A stretch of 64,000 bases of DNA from Microbacterium sp. VKM Ac-2923 (lineage in GTDB: Bacteria; Actinomycetota; Actinomycetes; Actinomycetales; Microbacteriaceae). Every line of letters starts with the position of its first letter. The stretch's first letter is position 1. A program made the position numbers and the translations under genes. A model generated the notes under the pieces. That model was given only the letters and a program-made list of their open reading frames with translations, had not been told where the DNA came from and did no database searches. Location: NCBI RefSeq assembly GCF_022815605.1, contig NZ_JALGRP010000007.1:70482-134481 (forward strand), in the 5' to 3' direction. This document shows positions 42,101 to 57,100 of the stretch, in pieces.

Positions 42101-45100
42101 CCGTCGCGGGAACGTTCCTGGCGGCCTACGTCACCGCGAACGACACCGTCACCGTCGACTCGCTCCGGGCGCACGCGGCGGCGGCCCTGCCCGACTACAT
42201 GGTGCCCTCCACCGTCACGGTGCTCGAGACCTTCCCGGTGACGGCCAACGGCAAGCTCGATCGCCGTGCGCTCCCGGCTCCCGAGTTCGGCGGCGGGTCG
42301 CGATCGGGCGGCCGTGCCGCGCAAACCCCGACCGAGACCACACTGGCGGCGGTGTTCCGCGAGGTGCTGCATCTCGACGCGGATGCCGCACTCGGCGTCG
42401 ACGACGACTTCTTCCGGCTCGGCGGCGACAGCATCCTGTCGATCCAGGTGGTCTCGCGCGCGCGGCGCGCGGGGGTCGCCGTGACCGCGGGCGAGGTGTT
42501 CACGGGGCGCACGATCGCAGCTCTCGCGAGCCTCGCCGATGAGCGTGCGGCGAGCGGTGCGCCGGGTGGACCCGGGACGGATGCCACACCCGTTGCCGTC
42601 ACGGCGGCCGGGCTTTGGCCCATCGCCGCGCAGCGGGTGGGCGAGCCGGGCTTCGCGGCGTTCACGCAGTCGTTCGTCTTCACCACGCCGGTCGAGGCCG
42701 ACGAGGTCGCCGTGCGGCGCGTGCTTGCACGGGTCGTGGCGCAGCATCCGGTGCTCGACGGTCGGCTCGTGAGCGAGGGCGATGCCACCCCGCGGTTCGA
42801 GATCGGCGGTGCCGCACCGGCGGCTGACGCCGTCACGATCGAGCGCGCGGACGCGCTGTGGTCGTCGGCGCAATGGCGCCGTCGGCTCACCGAGCTCACG
42901 CGAGAGCTCTCGGAGTCGCTCGATCCCGCCACAGGGGCGCTCTGGCGTGCGGTGTGGTGCGCGAGCGACGCCGACCGGAGCGGGCGCCTGCTGCTCGTGG
43001 TGCACCACCTCGTGATCGACGGTGTCTCGTGGCGCATCATCGGTGACGACCTCGCGCATGCCTGGGCGCTCGAGACCGGCGCGACCACCGACCCGCTGCA
43101 CGACGCCGGAACGAGCCTTCCGACCTGGTCGGCGGCGCTCGCTGCCCGCGCCACCGACGACGACCTCGCCGCACAGGCCGGGTACTGGACGGACGTCGTC
43201 ACCGCCACCGACCCGTTGCTCGGCTCGCGCACGCTCGCCGCCGCCGACACCTACGCTACCGCCGGGCGCATCGACATCGAGGTTCCGACCGACGTCACGC
43301 GCGCCGTGCTGACGGATGCCGCGCACACCCTCTCGGCAGAGGTCAACGACCTGCTGCTGGGCGCCCTCACGGTCGCCGTCGGCGCCTGGCGCGCCCGCCG
43401 CGGTATCGCCCACCGTCGCGCGGTGATCGGGCTGGAGGGGCACGGCCGGGAGGAATCCCTCGTGCCCGGCGCCGATCTGTCGCGGTCGGTCGGCTGGTTC
43501 ACCAGCCGCTACCCCGTGGCGCTGTCGACCGACGACATCGATCCCACGGCCGCCCTGGCCACGCCCGCAGCAACCGCCGATGCGGTGCTGCGGGTCAAGG
43601 AGCACCTGCGCGCGGTGCCCGGCCGCGGCCTCGGCTACGGCTTGCTGCGGTACTTCGCCCCCGACGCCGCAGCGGGGCTCGCCGCTGCCGCCGAACCGCA
43701 GATCGGCTTCAACTACCTCGGCCAGTTCGCCGCCGTGGCGGAGGCCGTCGCCTGGGGCTCGGCGCCCGAGGCACCCGGACTCGGCGGCCACACTCCCGAG
43801 GTCATGCCGCTGCCCGCCGTGATCGACATCAACGTCGCCGCCATCGGCGACCGTGGCGAGGTCACGTTGCAGGGCTCTTTCGCCTACGCCCCGGGCATCG
43901 TCGCCGAGGCCGACGTGCGCGAGCTGAGCGCGCTGTGGGCGCAGGCGCTCGGCAACCTCCGCGCCTACGCCGAGACGGCGCCGGCCGTGCGCCGCTCGCC
44001 GGCCGATGTGGTCGCTGCCGTGACGCAGACCGAGCTGGATGCCTGGACCCACCGACACGGCGAGCTCACCGACGTGCTGCCGCTCACCCCGCTGCAGCGC
44101 GGCATCGTCTTCGAGTCGCTGCTCGCGTCGGGTGCGGGCGACACCGTGGACCGCTACGTCACACAGACCACCCTGCACCTGACCGGTGTGGTCGACCGCG
44201 AGGGGGTCGCCGCAGCTCTCACCGCCGTCCTCGAGCGCTACCCGAATCTGCGCGCGTCGATCGCGGTCACCGGCGCCGGCGATCACCTCGCGGTGATCCC
44301 GCGCACCGTCACGGTGCCGATCACGCACCACGACGCCTCGGGCTCGTCCGACACCGACGCGGCAGTGCGTGAGGTCGCCGACGCCGACCGTGGCATCCGC
44401 TTCGATCTGACAGCCGCGCCCCTTCTGCGGGCGAGCCTGGTGCGCACGGACGCCACGACGCACGCGCTGGTGCTGACCCTCCACCACGTGCTCGCCGACG
44501 GCTGGTCGATGCCGCGGATCGTGCGGCACCTGCTCGACGCGCTGGCCGGGCCCGACGCTGACGGCGGGGCCCCGAGGATCTCCCCGCACCGCGGATTCAC
44601 GCGATTCGTCGAGTGGCTCGACGAGGGCGATGCGGAGGCGTCCATCGAGCAGTGGATGCCGGCACTCCGCGCCCTCGACGAGCCCACCCTCGTCGCCCCC
44701 GCCCACGCGGCCGGGCGGGCGACGGCCTTTCCCGACGACGTGGTGCTGCGCCTCGACGCGACACGCACGGAGGCGTTGCGCGCCTCGGCGCAGGCCGCCG
44801 GAGTCACGCTGAGCAGCCTCGTGCAGGCCGCGTGGGGGCTGGTGCTGCGCGGCGTCTCCGACCAGCGCACGGTCGTATTCGGCACCACGGTGTCAGGGCG
44901 CCCGGCCGAGCTCGACGGCATCGAAGACGCCGTCGGCCTCTTCATCAACACGGTGCCCACCGTGGTGACGTTCGCCCCGGACGAGACCTTCGCGCACGTG
45001 GCCGCTGCCGTTCAGCAGCAGAACACCGCGTTGCTCGATCACCACCACGTGCAGCTCGCCGACCTGCAGCGCGCGACGGGTCTCGACCGCCTGTTCGACA

Positions 45101-48100
45101 CGCTCTTCGTCTACGAGAACTATCCGCTCGACGAGTCGGCTCTCACCGCGCCGGTCGTCGGCCGCCGTGTGTCGCTCACCGGCGTGGATGCCCGCGACTC
45201 GACCCATTACCCGCTCACGCTCTCGGTGCTGCCGAAGCCGAGCGGCACAGACTTCTGCCTCACCTACGCGCCCGAGGCCCTCGAGCGTGCGACCGCCGAG
45301 CGGTTCGCCTCGGCGCTCGACGACGTGCTCGCCGCGATCGCGGCGGACCTGTCGACGCGGGTGGCGGAGGTGGGGGTGACGGATGCCGTCGCCGGCCGTG
45401 TCGGTGCGGTGGTGCCGTCGTCGGGGGTGACCCTGGATGCTCTGGTGCGGGAGCGTGCGGTTTCGGTTCCGGATGCCGTTGCGGTGGTGTCTGCGGAGGG
45501 TGCCGAGTTGTCGTTCGCGGTGTTCGATGCGCGGGTGAGTGCTTTGGCGTCGCTGCTGGTCTCGCGCGGAGTGGTCGTCGGGGATCGGGTTGGTGTGCTC
45601 CTCGGTCGTTCGGTCGATCTTGTGGTGACGGTGGCTGCGGTGGTGCGGGCGGGGGCGGCGTATGTGCCGATCGATCCCGGGTATCCGGCGGATCGTGTCG
45701 GGGTGATTCTGGAGGACGCCGCGCCGACTGTCGTGGTGACGTCGGGCCGGGTCGCCGCCCTTCACGCGGGGGCGTTGGCGGATGCGGCGCTGCTGGTCGT
45801 GGATGAGGCCGAGGTGCGCGCGGCTCTGACCGTCGCGGGGTCTGCGCCGGTGTTGTCGCGTCCGCTCACCCCGGGGGATGCGGCGTATGTGATCTTCACG
45901 TCGGGGACGACGGGGCGTCCGAAGGGCGTCGTGGTGTCGCACGAGGCGATCGTGAATCTGGTCCAGTGGCGTCAGGGTGTGTTCCCGCTGGCGGTCGGTG
46001 ATCGGGTGTTGCAGAAGACGTCGGTCGGGTTCGATGTGTCGGTGCCGGAGTTCTTCTGGCCCCTCGCTGTGGGTGCGACGGTGCGGTTGATTCCGGCGGG
46101 GGCGGAGAAAGACCCGGGCTTCCTCGCCGCTACCCTCGCCACGGAGCCGGTCGGGTTCGTGGAGCTGGTGCCGACCGTGCTGCAGTCGATGCTCGATGAC
46201 GGATTCGAGCTCGCCGCGTCGCAGGTGCGTCACCTCTCGGTGGGTGGGGAGGCGTTCCCGGCTTCGCTGGGTGTCGCCCTGTCGGGCACCGGGGTGAACG
46301 TGTGGAACACGTATGGGCCCACGGAGGCCGCGGTCGAGACGACCGGGGCGCGGCTCGCCGACCTCGATCTGACAGACGTCGCGGTGGTTCCGATCGGTGG
46401 TCCGGTCAGCAACACCACGGTGCGGGTGCTGGATTCGTGGTTGCGGCCGGTGCCGGTGGGTGTTGCGGGTGAGCTCTACCTCGGGGGCAGGCAGCTCGCG
46501 GAGGGGTACATCGGTCGCGCGGGACTGACGGCGGACCGGTTCGTCGCCGATCCCTTCTCTGATTCGGGGCAGAGGCTGTACCGCACCGGTGACGTCGTCC
46601 GGTGGAACGGCGACGGGATGCTGGAGTACCTCGGCCGCGGCGACGATCAGGTGAAGGTGCGCGGGTTCCGCATCGAACTCGACGAGATCCGACACGTGCT
46701 GGAGCGGCATCCCTCCGTCACCGCCGCGGTCGTCGTGCCGGTGGAACACCCTGTCGCGGGCACCCTGCTCGCCGCCTACGTCACCACGGTCGCGGGAGTG
46801 TCGGGGGAGGACTCTGCCTTCACCGACGCGCTCCGCACCCATGCGGCGGCGGTCCTGCCGGAGTACATGGTCCCGGCCACTGTCACCGTGCTGGCGGCGT
46901 TCCCGACGACCGTGAACGGCAAGCTCGACCGCCGCGCCCTCCCGGCGCCCGACCTGACCACGTCATCCACGGGCCGCGCTCCGCACACCACCACCGAGCG
47001 CGCTCTCGCCGCCGTGTTCGCCGACGTGCTCCGCATCGACGCCACCGCCCTGTCGGTCGACGACGACTTCTTCCGTCTCGGCGGGCACTCCCTCCTCGCG
47101 ACCCGCGTGGTCGCCAAGGCCAACGCCGCCCTGCGCTCCGCCCTCACCCTCCGCGACGTGTTCGACCACCCCACCCTCGCTGCCCTCGCCGCGAGGGTCG
47201 AAGGCAGCACCACCGGGACCACCACGACCCTGCGCGTCGGCGACCTCGCCCGACCCGACAGCATCCCCGCCTCCTACGGACAACAATCCCTCTGGCTGAT
47301 CGAACAGCTCGGCGGCCCCGGAGGGCTCTACGTCGTGCCGACCGTGCGGCGGATCTCCGGCGAGCTCGACGAGGAGGCACTCGGCGCGGCCCTGCGCGAC
47401 GTCGTCGCGCGGCACGAGTCGCTGCGCACTCTGCTGGCCGTTCACGACGGCGACCTCGTGCAGGTCATCGCAGACCCCGACACCTCCGCGGCGCGGTTGC
47501 CCCTCATCGCACAGGATCTCGCCCCCGACGCGGTCGACGCGCGCGTCGCCGAACTGCTGCACCAGCGTTTCGACCTGGGCGTCGACCTCCCCGTCCGCGC
47601 CGGGCTCCTGCGCACCGGTGCACGCGAGTGGGTGTTCGTGCTCGCCGTGCACCACCACGCCGTCGACGAGTGGTCGTTCCCCACCTTGCTCGGCGATCTC
47701 TCGGTCGCCTATCGCGCCCGAACTTCGGGTGGGGCCCCTCGGTGGGAGTCGGTGCCAGTGCAGTACGCCGACCACGCGGTGTGGCAGCGCGCCGTGCTCG
47801 GCGACCCCGCCGACCCGTCATCGGTGCTCGCCGGTCACCTCGACTACTGGCGCGAGGCGCTGGCCGACGCGCCCGACGAGTCGACGATCACCCTCGATCG
47901 CGCCCGGCCGAGCGTCCCCAGCTCGCACGGTGACGATCTCGTCTTCACCGTCGACGCGCAGACCACCCACGGGCTGCGCCGCGTCGCCGCGGCGCACGGG
48001 GTGAGCATGTTCACAACCGCGCACGCGGCACTCGCACTGACGGTGTCGACGCTGGGCGGCGGCGACGACCTCGTCATCGGCTCGCCCGTCGGCGGTCGCG

Positions 48101-51100
48101 ACGCCGACGGCGTCGAAGACACGGTCGGCTACTTCGTCAACACCCTGCCGATCCGGCGCCGGCTCGCCCGACACGCGCGCCTCGACGAGGTGCTGCGCGA
48201 TGCTCACCGGTCGGTGCTCGACGCGTTCGCGCACCAGGCGGCGCCGTTCGAGCTGATCACCGCCGCGGTTTCCGCAGAACGCACCGCGAGCCGCACCCCC
48301 CTGTTCCAGATTCTCCTGACGCACTTCCTCCGGGGCCACGGCGGCGCCCTCGACCTCGGTGAGAACACCGTCGTCGCGGCGGAGGCCGGCGTTCTCGCCG
48401 CCGCGAAAGCCGACCTTGATCTGACGATCGAGGAGGCGCCCGACGGCCTGACCGGGTTCCTCACCTTCGCCACCGATGTTCTCGACCGGGCATCGGCCGA
48501 CCGGTTCGTGACGGTCTTCCAGGGGGCGCTCGCCGCCTTCGCCGAGACGCCGACGCTCCCGGTGGCAGAGCTTCGGGTGACGGATGCCGTCGCCGGCCGT
48601 GCCGGCGCCGCGGCGCCGTCTCCGGGTGTGACCCTCGACGATCTGTTGCGGGAGCGTGCGGCCGTGGTGCCGGATGCGGTTGCGGTGGTGTCGGCGGAGG
48701 GTGCCGAGTTGTCGTTCGAGGTGTTCGACGCACGCGTGAACGCCCTGGCCCGAGTGCTGGTCTCGCGCGGAGTGGTCGTCGGGGATCGGGTTGGTGTGCT
48801 CCTCGATCGTTCGGTCGATCTTGTGGTGACGGTGGCTGCGGTGGTGCGGGCGGGGGCGGCGTATGTGCCGATCGATCCCGGGTATCCGGCGGATCGTGTC
48901 GCGGTCATCTTGGAGGATGCCGTCCCGTCGGTGGTCGTGACCTCGACCGCCGTCGCGGGATCACTCGCGGGCGCTTTGGAGGCTGTGCCGGCGGTGGCGA
49001 TCGTCGATGAGCCCGAAATTCTCGCCGCCCTGTCGGTCGATGCGTCGGCCGAGGTGTCGGCGCCGGTGCTGTCGCGTCCCGTGTCGCCGTGGGATGCGGC
49101 GTATGTGATCTTCACGTCGGGGACGACGGGGCGCCCGAAGGGTGTCGCGGTCTCACACGAGGCGATCGTGAATCTGATCCGGTGGCGTCAGAGTGTGTTC
49201 CCGCTCGGCGTCGAGAATCGGGTGTTGCAGAAGACGTCGGTCGGGTTCGATGTGGCGGTGCCGGAGTTCTTCTGGCCTCTCGCTGTCGGGGCGACGGTGC
49301 GGTTGATTCCGGCGGGGGCGGAGAAAGATCCGGGCTTCCTCGCGGGGGTGCTCACGGCGGAGCCGGTCGGGTTCGTGGAGCTGGTGCCGACGGTGCTGCA
49401 GGCGATGCTCGATGACGGATTCGAGCTCGCCGCGTCGCAGGTGCGGCACCTGTCAGTGGGTGGGGAGGCGTTCCCGGCTTCTCTCGGCCACGCGTTGTCC
49501 GGCACGGGGGTGAACGTGTGGAACACGTACGGGCCCACGGAGGCCGCGGTCGAGACCACGGGTGTCGCCCTGTCAGAGGTTTCCCTGGACGGCCAGAGCG
49601 TCGTCCCGATCGGCGGTCCGGTCAGCAACACCACGGCACGGGTGCTGGATTCGTGGTTGCGGCCGGTGCCGGTGGGGGTTGCGGGTGAGCTCTACCTCGG
49701 GGGCAGGCAGCTCGCCGAGGGGTACATCGGCCGCGCGGCGCTGACGGCGGACCGGTTCGTCGCCGACCCCTTCACCGACGACGGCGCACGTCTGTACCGC
49801 ACCGGTGACGTCGTCCGGTGGAACGGCGATGGGGTGCTGGAGTACCTCGGCCGCGGCGATGATCAGGTGAAGGTGCGCGGGTTCCGCATCGAGCTGGACG
49901 AGATCCGGCACGTACTGGAGCGGCATCCGTCGGTCACCGCCGCTGTTGTGGCGCCGGTGGAGCACCCGGTCGCGGGCACCCTGCTCGCCGCCTATGTCAC
50001 CGGCCCGGGGGAGGACTCTGCCGACGCACTTCGCCGTCATGCGGCAGCGGCCCTGCCCGACTACATGGTGCCGACCACAATCACCGTGCTCGACGTGTTT
50101 CCGGTCACGATCAACGGCAAGCTCGATCGTCGCGCCTTGCCCGCTCCCGATCTCGGCAGCGCGGGTCGTGCCCCAGAGTCCGAGACCGAACGCGCTCTCG
50201 CCGCGGTGTTCGCCGAGGTTCTCCGCGTCGATGCCACGGCTCTGTCGGTCGACGACGACTTCTTCCGCCTCGGCGGACACTCCCTCCTCGCCACCCGCGT
50301 CGTCACCAAGGCCAACGCCGCCCTGCGCTCCGCGCTCACCCTGCGCGACGTGTTCGACCACCCCACCCTCGCGTCGCTCGCCCTGGCGGTCGACACTCGG
50401 AGCGAGCGCGTGACCGCGGCCCCCCGCGTAGGAGACATCGCCCGCCCCGATGTGCTGCCGGTGTCGTACGGACAGCAGTCGCTCTGGCTGATCGAACAGC
50501 TCGGCGGGCCCGGCTCGCTCTACGTCGTGCCGACCGTGCTGCGGATCACCGGGGCGGATCTCGACGCGGGCGCGCTGCAGGCGGCCCTCCGCGACGTTGT
50601 GGCGCGGCACGAGTCGCTGCGCACCCTGATCGCCTCGCACGACGGCGAGCTGCGACAGATCATCGTCCCGGTCGAGCAGGCGCGCGCCGGGGTGGAGCTG
50701 ATCACCGACGACCTCCGCGACGCCGACGCCGCCGTGGTCGACGCGCGTGTGGCCGAGCTGGTGCAGCGCGGATTCGACCTGGCCGCCGACCTCCCGGTGC
50801 GCGCCGGGCTGCTGCGCACCGGCCGGCGCGAGTGGGTGTTCGTGCTCGCCGTGCACCACCACGCCGTCGACGAGTGGTCGTTCCCGTCGCTGATGAGCGA
50901 TCTCTCGACCGCTTACCGCGCCCGTGCCGCGGGCGACGCGCCGCGATGGGCGCCGCTCACGACGCAGTACGCCGACTATGCGCTCTGGCAGCGCACGGTG
51001 CTCGGCGACCCCGCCGAGCCGTCACCCCTTCTCGCCGCGCACCTCGACCACTGGCGCGATGCGCTGGCCGACGCGCCCGACGAGTCCACGGTGACGCTCG

Positions 51101-54100
51101 ACCGGCCCCGCCCGAGCGACCCCACTCACCGCGGCGACGATGTCGTGTTCGAGGTCGCGGCCGCCACCACCGCCGCGCTCCGGCAGGTCGCGGAGGCGCA
51201 CGGCGTCAGCATGTTCATGCTCTCGCACGCGGCGGTCGCGCTGACCGTCTCGGCGCTCGGCGGGGGCGACGACCTCGTCATCGGATCGCCCGTCGGCGGA
51301 CGCGACATCGAGGGCCTCGACGAGATGGTCGGATACTTCGTCAACACCCTCCCGATCCGGTATCGCCTGGCCCCCGGCGACACACTCGAGAGCGTGCTGC
51401 GGTCGGCGAAGTCGGCCGTGCTCGACGCGTTCGCGCACCAGGCGGCGCCGTTCGAGCTGATCACCGCCACGGTCGGCGCCGAGCGCTCCACCAACCGCAC
51501 CCCGCTGTTCCAGGTCATGCTCACGCACTTCCTCGGCGAGCACGAGAACGGGCTCGATCTCGGCGGTGGTCTCACGGCGAGCGTCCTGCCCGGGATCCTC
51601 GGCGCGGCCAAGACCGACCTCGATCTGAGCCTCGAAGAGACGCCCGCCGGACTCCGCGGCTCCCTCACCTACGCGACGGACGTGCTGGATCGCCCCTCGG
51701 CCGAGCGCTTCCTCGACGTCTTGCGCCGGGTGCTCACCGCGATCGCCGAGAACCCGTCGCTGCCGGTCGCCGAGCTCGATCCGGCGGCGTCCGAGGACGA
51801 CCTCGCCGGCGCCCTTCGGTGCATCGGTGCGGTGGTGCCGTCGTCGGGGGTGACCCTGGATGCTCTGGTGCGGGAGCGTGCGGCCGTGGTGCCGGATGCG
51901 GTTGCGGTCGTGTCGGCGGATGGTGCCGAGCTGTCGTTCGCGGTGTTCGACGCACGCGTGAATGCTCTGGCGTCGCTGCTGGTCTCGCGCGGAGTGGTCG
52001 TCGGGGATCGGGTCGGTGTGCTCCTCGGTCGTTCGGTCGATCTTGTGGTGACGGTGGCTGCGGTGGTGCGGGCGGGGGCGGCGTATGTGCCGATCGACCC
52101 GGGGTATCCGGCGGATCGTGTCGCGGTGATTCTGGAGGATGCTGCGCCGTCGGTCGTCGTGACCTCGGAGGTCGTGGCGGCCGGGCACGTGGGCGCGCTG
52201 TCGGCGTTCGAGCTGCTGGTCGTGGACGACGCGGATGTTCGTGCGGTTCTGTCAGTGGATGCGTCGGCCGAGGTGTCGGCGCCGGTGTTGTCGCGTCCGC
52301 TCACCCCGGGGGATGCGGCGTATGTGATCTTCACGTCGGGGACGACGGGGCGCCCGAAGGGTGTCGCGGTGTCGCATGAGGCGATCGTGAACCTCATCGG
52401 GTGGCGTCAGGACGTGTTCCCGTTGGCGGTCGGTGATCGGGTGTTGCAGAAGACGTCGGTCGGGTTCGATGTGTCGGTGCCGGAGTTGTTCTGGCCTCTC
52501 GCCGTCGGCGCGACGGTGCGGCTGATTCCGGCGGGGGCGGAGAAAGACCCGGGCTTCCTCGCCGCGACTCTCGCCACGGAGCCCGTCGGGTTCGTGGAGC
52601 TCGTCCCGACCGTGCTGCAGGCGATGCTCGATGACGGGTTCGAGCTTGCGGCGTCGCAGGTGCGTCACCTGTCGGTGGGCGGGGAGGCGTTCCCGGCTTC
52701 GCTGGGGGTCGCCCTGTCGGGCACCAAGGTGAACGTGTGGAACACGTACGGGCCCACGGAGGCCGCGGTCGAGACCACGGGTGTCGCCCTGTCGGAGGTC
52801 TCTCTGGACGGCCAGAGCGTTGTCCCGATCGGTGGTCCGGTGTCGAACACGACGGTGCGGGTGCTGGATTCGTGGCTGCGTCCGGTGCCGGTGGGTGTTG
52901 CGGGGGAGCTCTACCTCGGGGGTGTGCAGCTCGCCGATGGGTACGTCGGCCGCGCGGCGCTGACGGCGGACCGGTTCGTCGCCGATCCCTTCACCGACGA
53001 CGGCGCACGTCTGTACCGCACGGGTGACCTGGTCCGGTGGAACGGTGACGGGGTGCTGGAGTACCTCGGCCGCGGGGACGATCAGGTGAAGGTGCGCGGG
53101 TTCCGCATCGAGCTGGACGAGATCCGGCACGTACTGGAGCGGCATCCGTCGGTCACCGCCGCTGTTGTGGTGCCGGTGGAGCACCCGGTTGCGGGCACCC
53201 TCCTCGCCGCCTATGTCACGGTCGTGGGCGACTCTGTCAGAGACGACTCTGCGCTCTCCGGCGACCTTCGTGTGCACGCTGCAGCCGCTCTGCCGGACTA
53301 CATGGTCCCGGCGACCGTCACCGTGCTGGCGGCGTTCCCGGTCACGGTGAACGGCAAGCTCGATCGCCGCGCCCTCCCGGCGCCCGACCTGACCACGTCA
53401 TCCACGGGCCGCGCTCCGCACACCACCACCGAGCGCGCTCTCGCCGCGGTGTTCGCCGACGTGCTCCGCGTCGACGCCACCGCCCTGTCGGTCGACGACG
53501 ACTTCTTCCGCCTCGGCGGACACTCCCTCCTCGCCACCCGCGTCGTCGCCAAGGCCAACGCCACCCTGCACGCCGCCCTCACCCTCCGCGACGTGTTCGA
53601 CCACCCGAGCATCGCCGCCCTCGCGGCTCGAGTCGACATCGAGACCCCGGCTGCCACGACCCTGCGCGTCGGCGACCTCGCCCGACCCGACACCATCCCC
53701 GCCTCCTACGGACAACAATCCCTCTGGCTGGCCGAACAGGTCGCTGATCGGAGCATCTACCGTACGGCGTTCGTCCTGCGCCTCACGCAGCCGGCCGTCG
53801 TCGATGCGCTGGTCGCCGCGGTCGGGCGACTCGTCGAGCGGCACGAGGTGTTGCGCACGACGTTCACCTTCGACGACGACTCGGGCACGCTGCGTCAGCA
53901 CGTGCACGCCACGCCCGCCGCCACCCTGCTGAGGGTCGAAGAACTCGGGGAGGCCGACGTCGATGCCCGCATCGCCGAGCTGCTCGCCGAACCCCTCGAC
54001 GTCGCCACCGACTTCGGGCTGCGCTTCGCGCTGCTGCGCACCGCTGCGCACGACGTCGTCGTGGCGTACGGGCACCACCTGGTCACCGACGAGCAATCGT

Positions 54101-57100
54101 CCGACCCGTTCCTGCGCGACCTCGACGCGCTCTACACCGCCGAGCTCACCGGCCGGCCCGCCGTCCTCGACCCCCTGCCGGTGCAGTACGCCGACTTCGC
54201 GGTGTGGCAGCGGGCCGTGCTCGGCGACCCCGCCGACAGCGGTTCGCCCTTCCGCACCGAACTCGACCACTGGACCGACGTGCTCGTCGGCCTCCCCGCC
54301 GAGACCGCCCTGCCACTGGATCGTCCGCGCGACGAGGCGGTCGAGCGCACGATCGGCGTCGCGCGCGGCGAGCTCACCCTCGACGAGAGCGTCGAGCTCG
54401 ACGAACTGCTGGGCGACGAACGCGCCACGCCGCTGCAGGCACTGATCACCGCGATCACCCTCGCGCTGTGGCACGAGGGGGCGGGGCGCAGCATCCCGAT
54501 CGGCACGCCGGTCAGTCTGCGCGACGACCCGGCGCTCACCGATCTGATCGGCTATTTCATCGACACCGTCGTGGTGCGTGCCGACATCGACGAGACAGCC
54601 GGCTTCGCGGGCACCGTGCGAGGTGTGCGCGATCGCGTGATCGACGCCGCCGGACGCACGCTCGTGCCGTTCGAGAGCATCGTCGAAGCGACCAGGCCAC
54701 CGCGCCTGCCGGGAGTGAGCCCGGTGTTCCAGGTGATGGCGGCGTACTTCGACGCGCCGGACGCCGACGCCGACGACGACGCCTCGCCCGGCACGCTCAC
54801 CCCCCACCTCGCCCCCGGTGCCGGTCGCGATGCCGCCGCTGCCGACCCCGCAGCCGACCCCGCTGCCGACCAGGCGCCGGCGCTGTTCGACCTCGTCTTC
54901 TCGATCCGCCGCGACGAGGCGGGCTTCCTCGCGCTGCATCTCGACGCCGCCCGTGAACTGTTCGCCCCCGCGACCATCGAGCGCCTGCTCGAGCGCAGCC
55001 GGCTCTTCCTCGTGCTCGGCGCGCGCCACCCCGAACTGCCCGTGCCGCACCTGGCGCGTCTCGTGCAGGCCGCTCTCACCGGCGCGGACGTCTCACACGA
55101 CGCCGCACACGCGGTCGGGTACACGCTCGCGCTGCCGGCATTCGACGTGCGCGACGACGCGCTCTGGCGCGCCGCGATCGCCCAGACCGCCCTGAGCGTG
55201 CGACTCGACCTGCGCCTCGGTGTGCGCGACGACGGCAGCGGTGCGCTGATCGGCCGGGCAGACAACCCCGAGCTGCTGGATGCTGCACGCACCGCCGCAG
55301 CGCAGCTGGTCGCCGCCTACCGCACGCCCACGCCGATGGACGTACAGCGGCGCGTGTCGTCGGAGGCGCCGCTCACCGAAGCCGAGCTCGCGGCGGCGCT
55401 CGATGACCCGTTCTTCGCCGACCTGATCGATGACCTCGCCGACGCCGATCCGGCCGATGTGGAGACGGATGCCGCGGCCGCACCCGCGCACGCCCGAGTC
55501 GCTCTCTCCGCGTCCCCACGTGCGGCGGCCGATCGTGCCGACACGTGGGCGGAGGTCGTGGCCGCGGTGGCGCGCACCCTGCGGGTCGACGCCGACCTCG
55601 TGGTCGAGATCGTCGAGCCGAGCCGAGATGCCGGCGTGCGCGTCTTCCCCGTCGTGGTCGCGCCCGGCCTCGACGACGCCGCGGAGCTCCGGGCCGTCAT
55701 CGCCCCCCTCGCGGAGCGGTCCGCCACCTGCGACGCGCTGGCGCGGCATCCCCGATTCGGAGCCGTCTTCGACGACGTGCCACCCGCGCAGGTGCGCGTC
55801 GCGATGTTCGCCTCGGATGCGGAGGGCCACGTCGCCGATGCCCCCGCCGTGCCGGTTTCGGTGCGCGTGCTGGTGGCACCCTCGCCTGACGAGACGGATG
55901 CCGGCATCCCCGCCGACGTGACAGTACTCCGCGCGGTGCGCGTCGAGGTCGACACGGCCTCGGGCCTGCGCGTCGACGCCGACGCCCTCGCCGCGGCGGT
56001 CGCGGCGGCGATCGAGTCCACCGGCATCGCCGTGCCCGACGCGCCCGCGCTGCTGCGGCTCGGCCGCGTCGACCGCCTCGCGCTGTCGTCGGCCGACGAC
56101 GCGGCCGCCCGCGACCGCTACGGCGCCGATGCAGAGCTCTTCGCGCTCACCCCGCTGCAGCGCGGCCTGGTGTACCACATGGTGCGTGCCCGCGAATCGG
56201 GCGATCGCAACGCCTACGTCTCGCAGGCCACCCGCGACCTGAGCGGCGCGGTCGACGCCGAGCGCCTCCGCGAGGCCACGCGCGTCGCGGTCGGCCGGTA
56301 CCCCCACCTGCGGGCGGCCTTCCTGCCGTCGGGTCAGGCGCAGGTCGTGCCCGCCGGCGTGGAGGTGCCGTTCCGCATCATCGCTTCGACCGATTGGGCC
56401 GCGCGGGGCACCGAGCTGGCCCCGTTCCTCCGGGCCGAGCGGCAGGAGCCGTTCGACTTCGAGGAGCCGCCGCTGCTGCGCTTCACGCTCATCGAGCACG
56501 CGGCGCACAGCTGGAAACTCGTGATGACCTTCGAGCACGTGCTGCTCGACGGCTGGTCGCTCAACGCGCTGTTGGATGAGATCCTCGCCGTCTACGCCGA
56601 CCCCGGGTACGCCCAGCGCGTGCGCCCGGCGTCGTTCCGCTCCTACCTCGACTGGCTCGACGAGCAGGATCACGACGTCGCGCAGTCGTCGTGGGCCGAC
56701 TATCTCGCCGACCTCTCGGGGCCCACCCTGGTCTGGCCGCAGGGCGCGAGCCAGGGCGACGCGCGGGTCGAGACCGGCGAGCTGCACCACGATCTCGCTC
56801 CGGCAGATGCCACCGCCGTCTACGACGCGGCCCGTCGCGCCGGCGTCACCGTGGGCACCGTGCTGCAGACGGCGTGGGGCATCACCCTCGGCCGCCTGGT
56901 GGGCAGCGACGACGTCGTGTTCGGCAACACCGTCTCCGGGCGCCCACCCGAGCTGGCCGACGGCGACCGCATCATCGGCCTCCTCTTCAACACCGTGCCG
57001 ATGCGGGTGGGGTTCTCGCCCGTCGAGTCGGTGCAGGGCCTGCTCACCCGGGTGCAGCACGAGCAGCTGCGCGTCATCGAGCACCCGTACGCCTCGCTCA

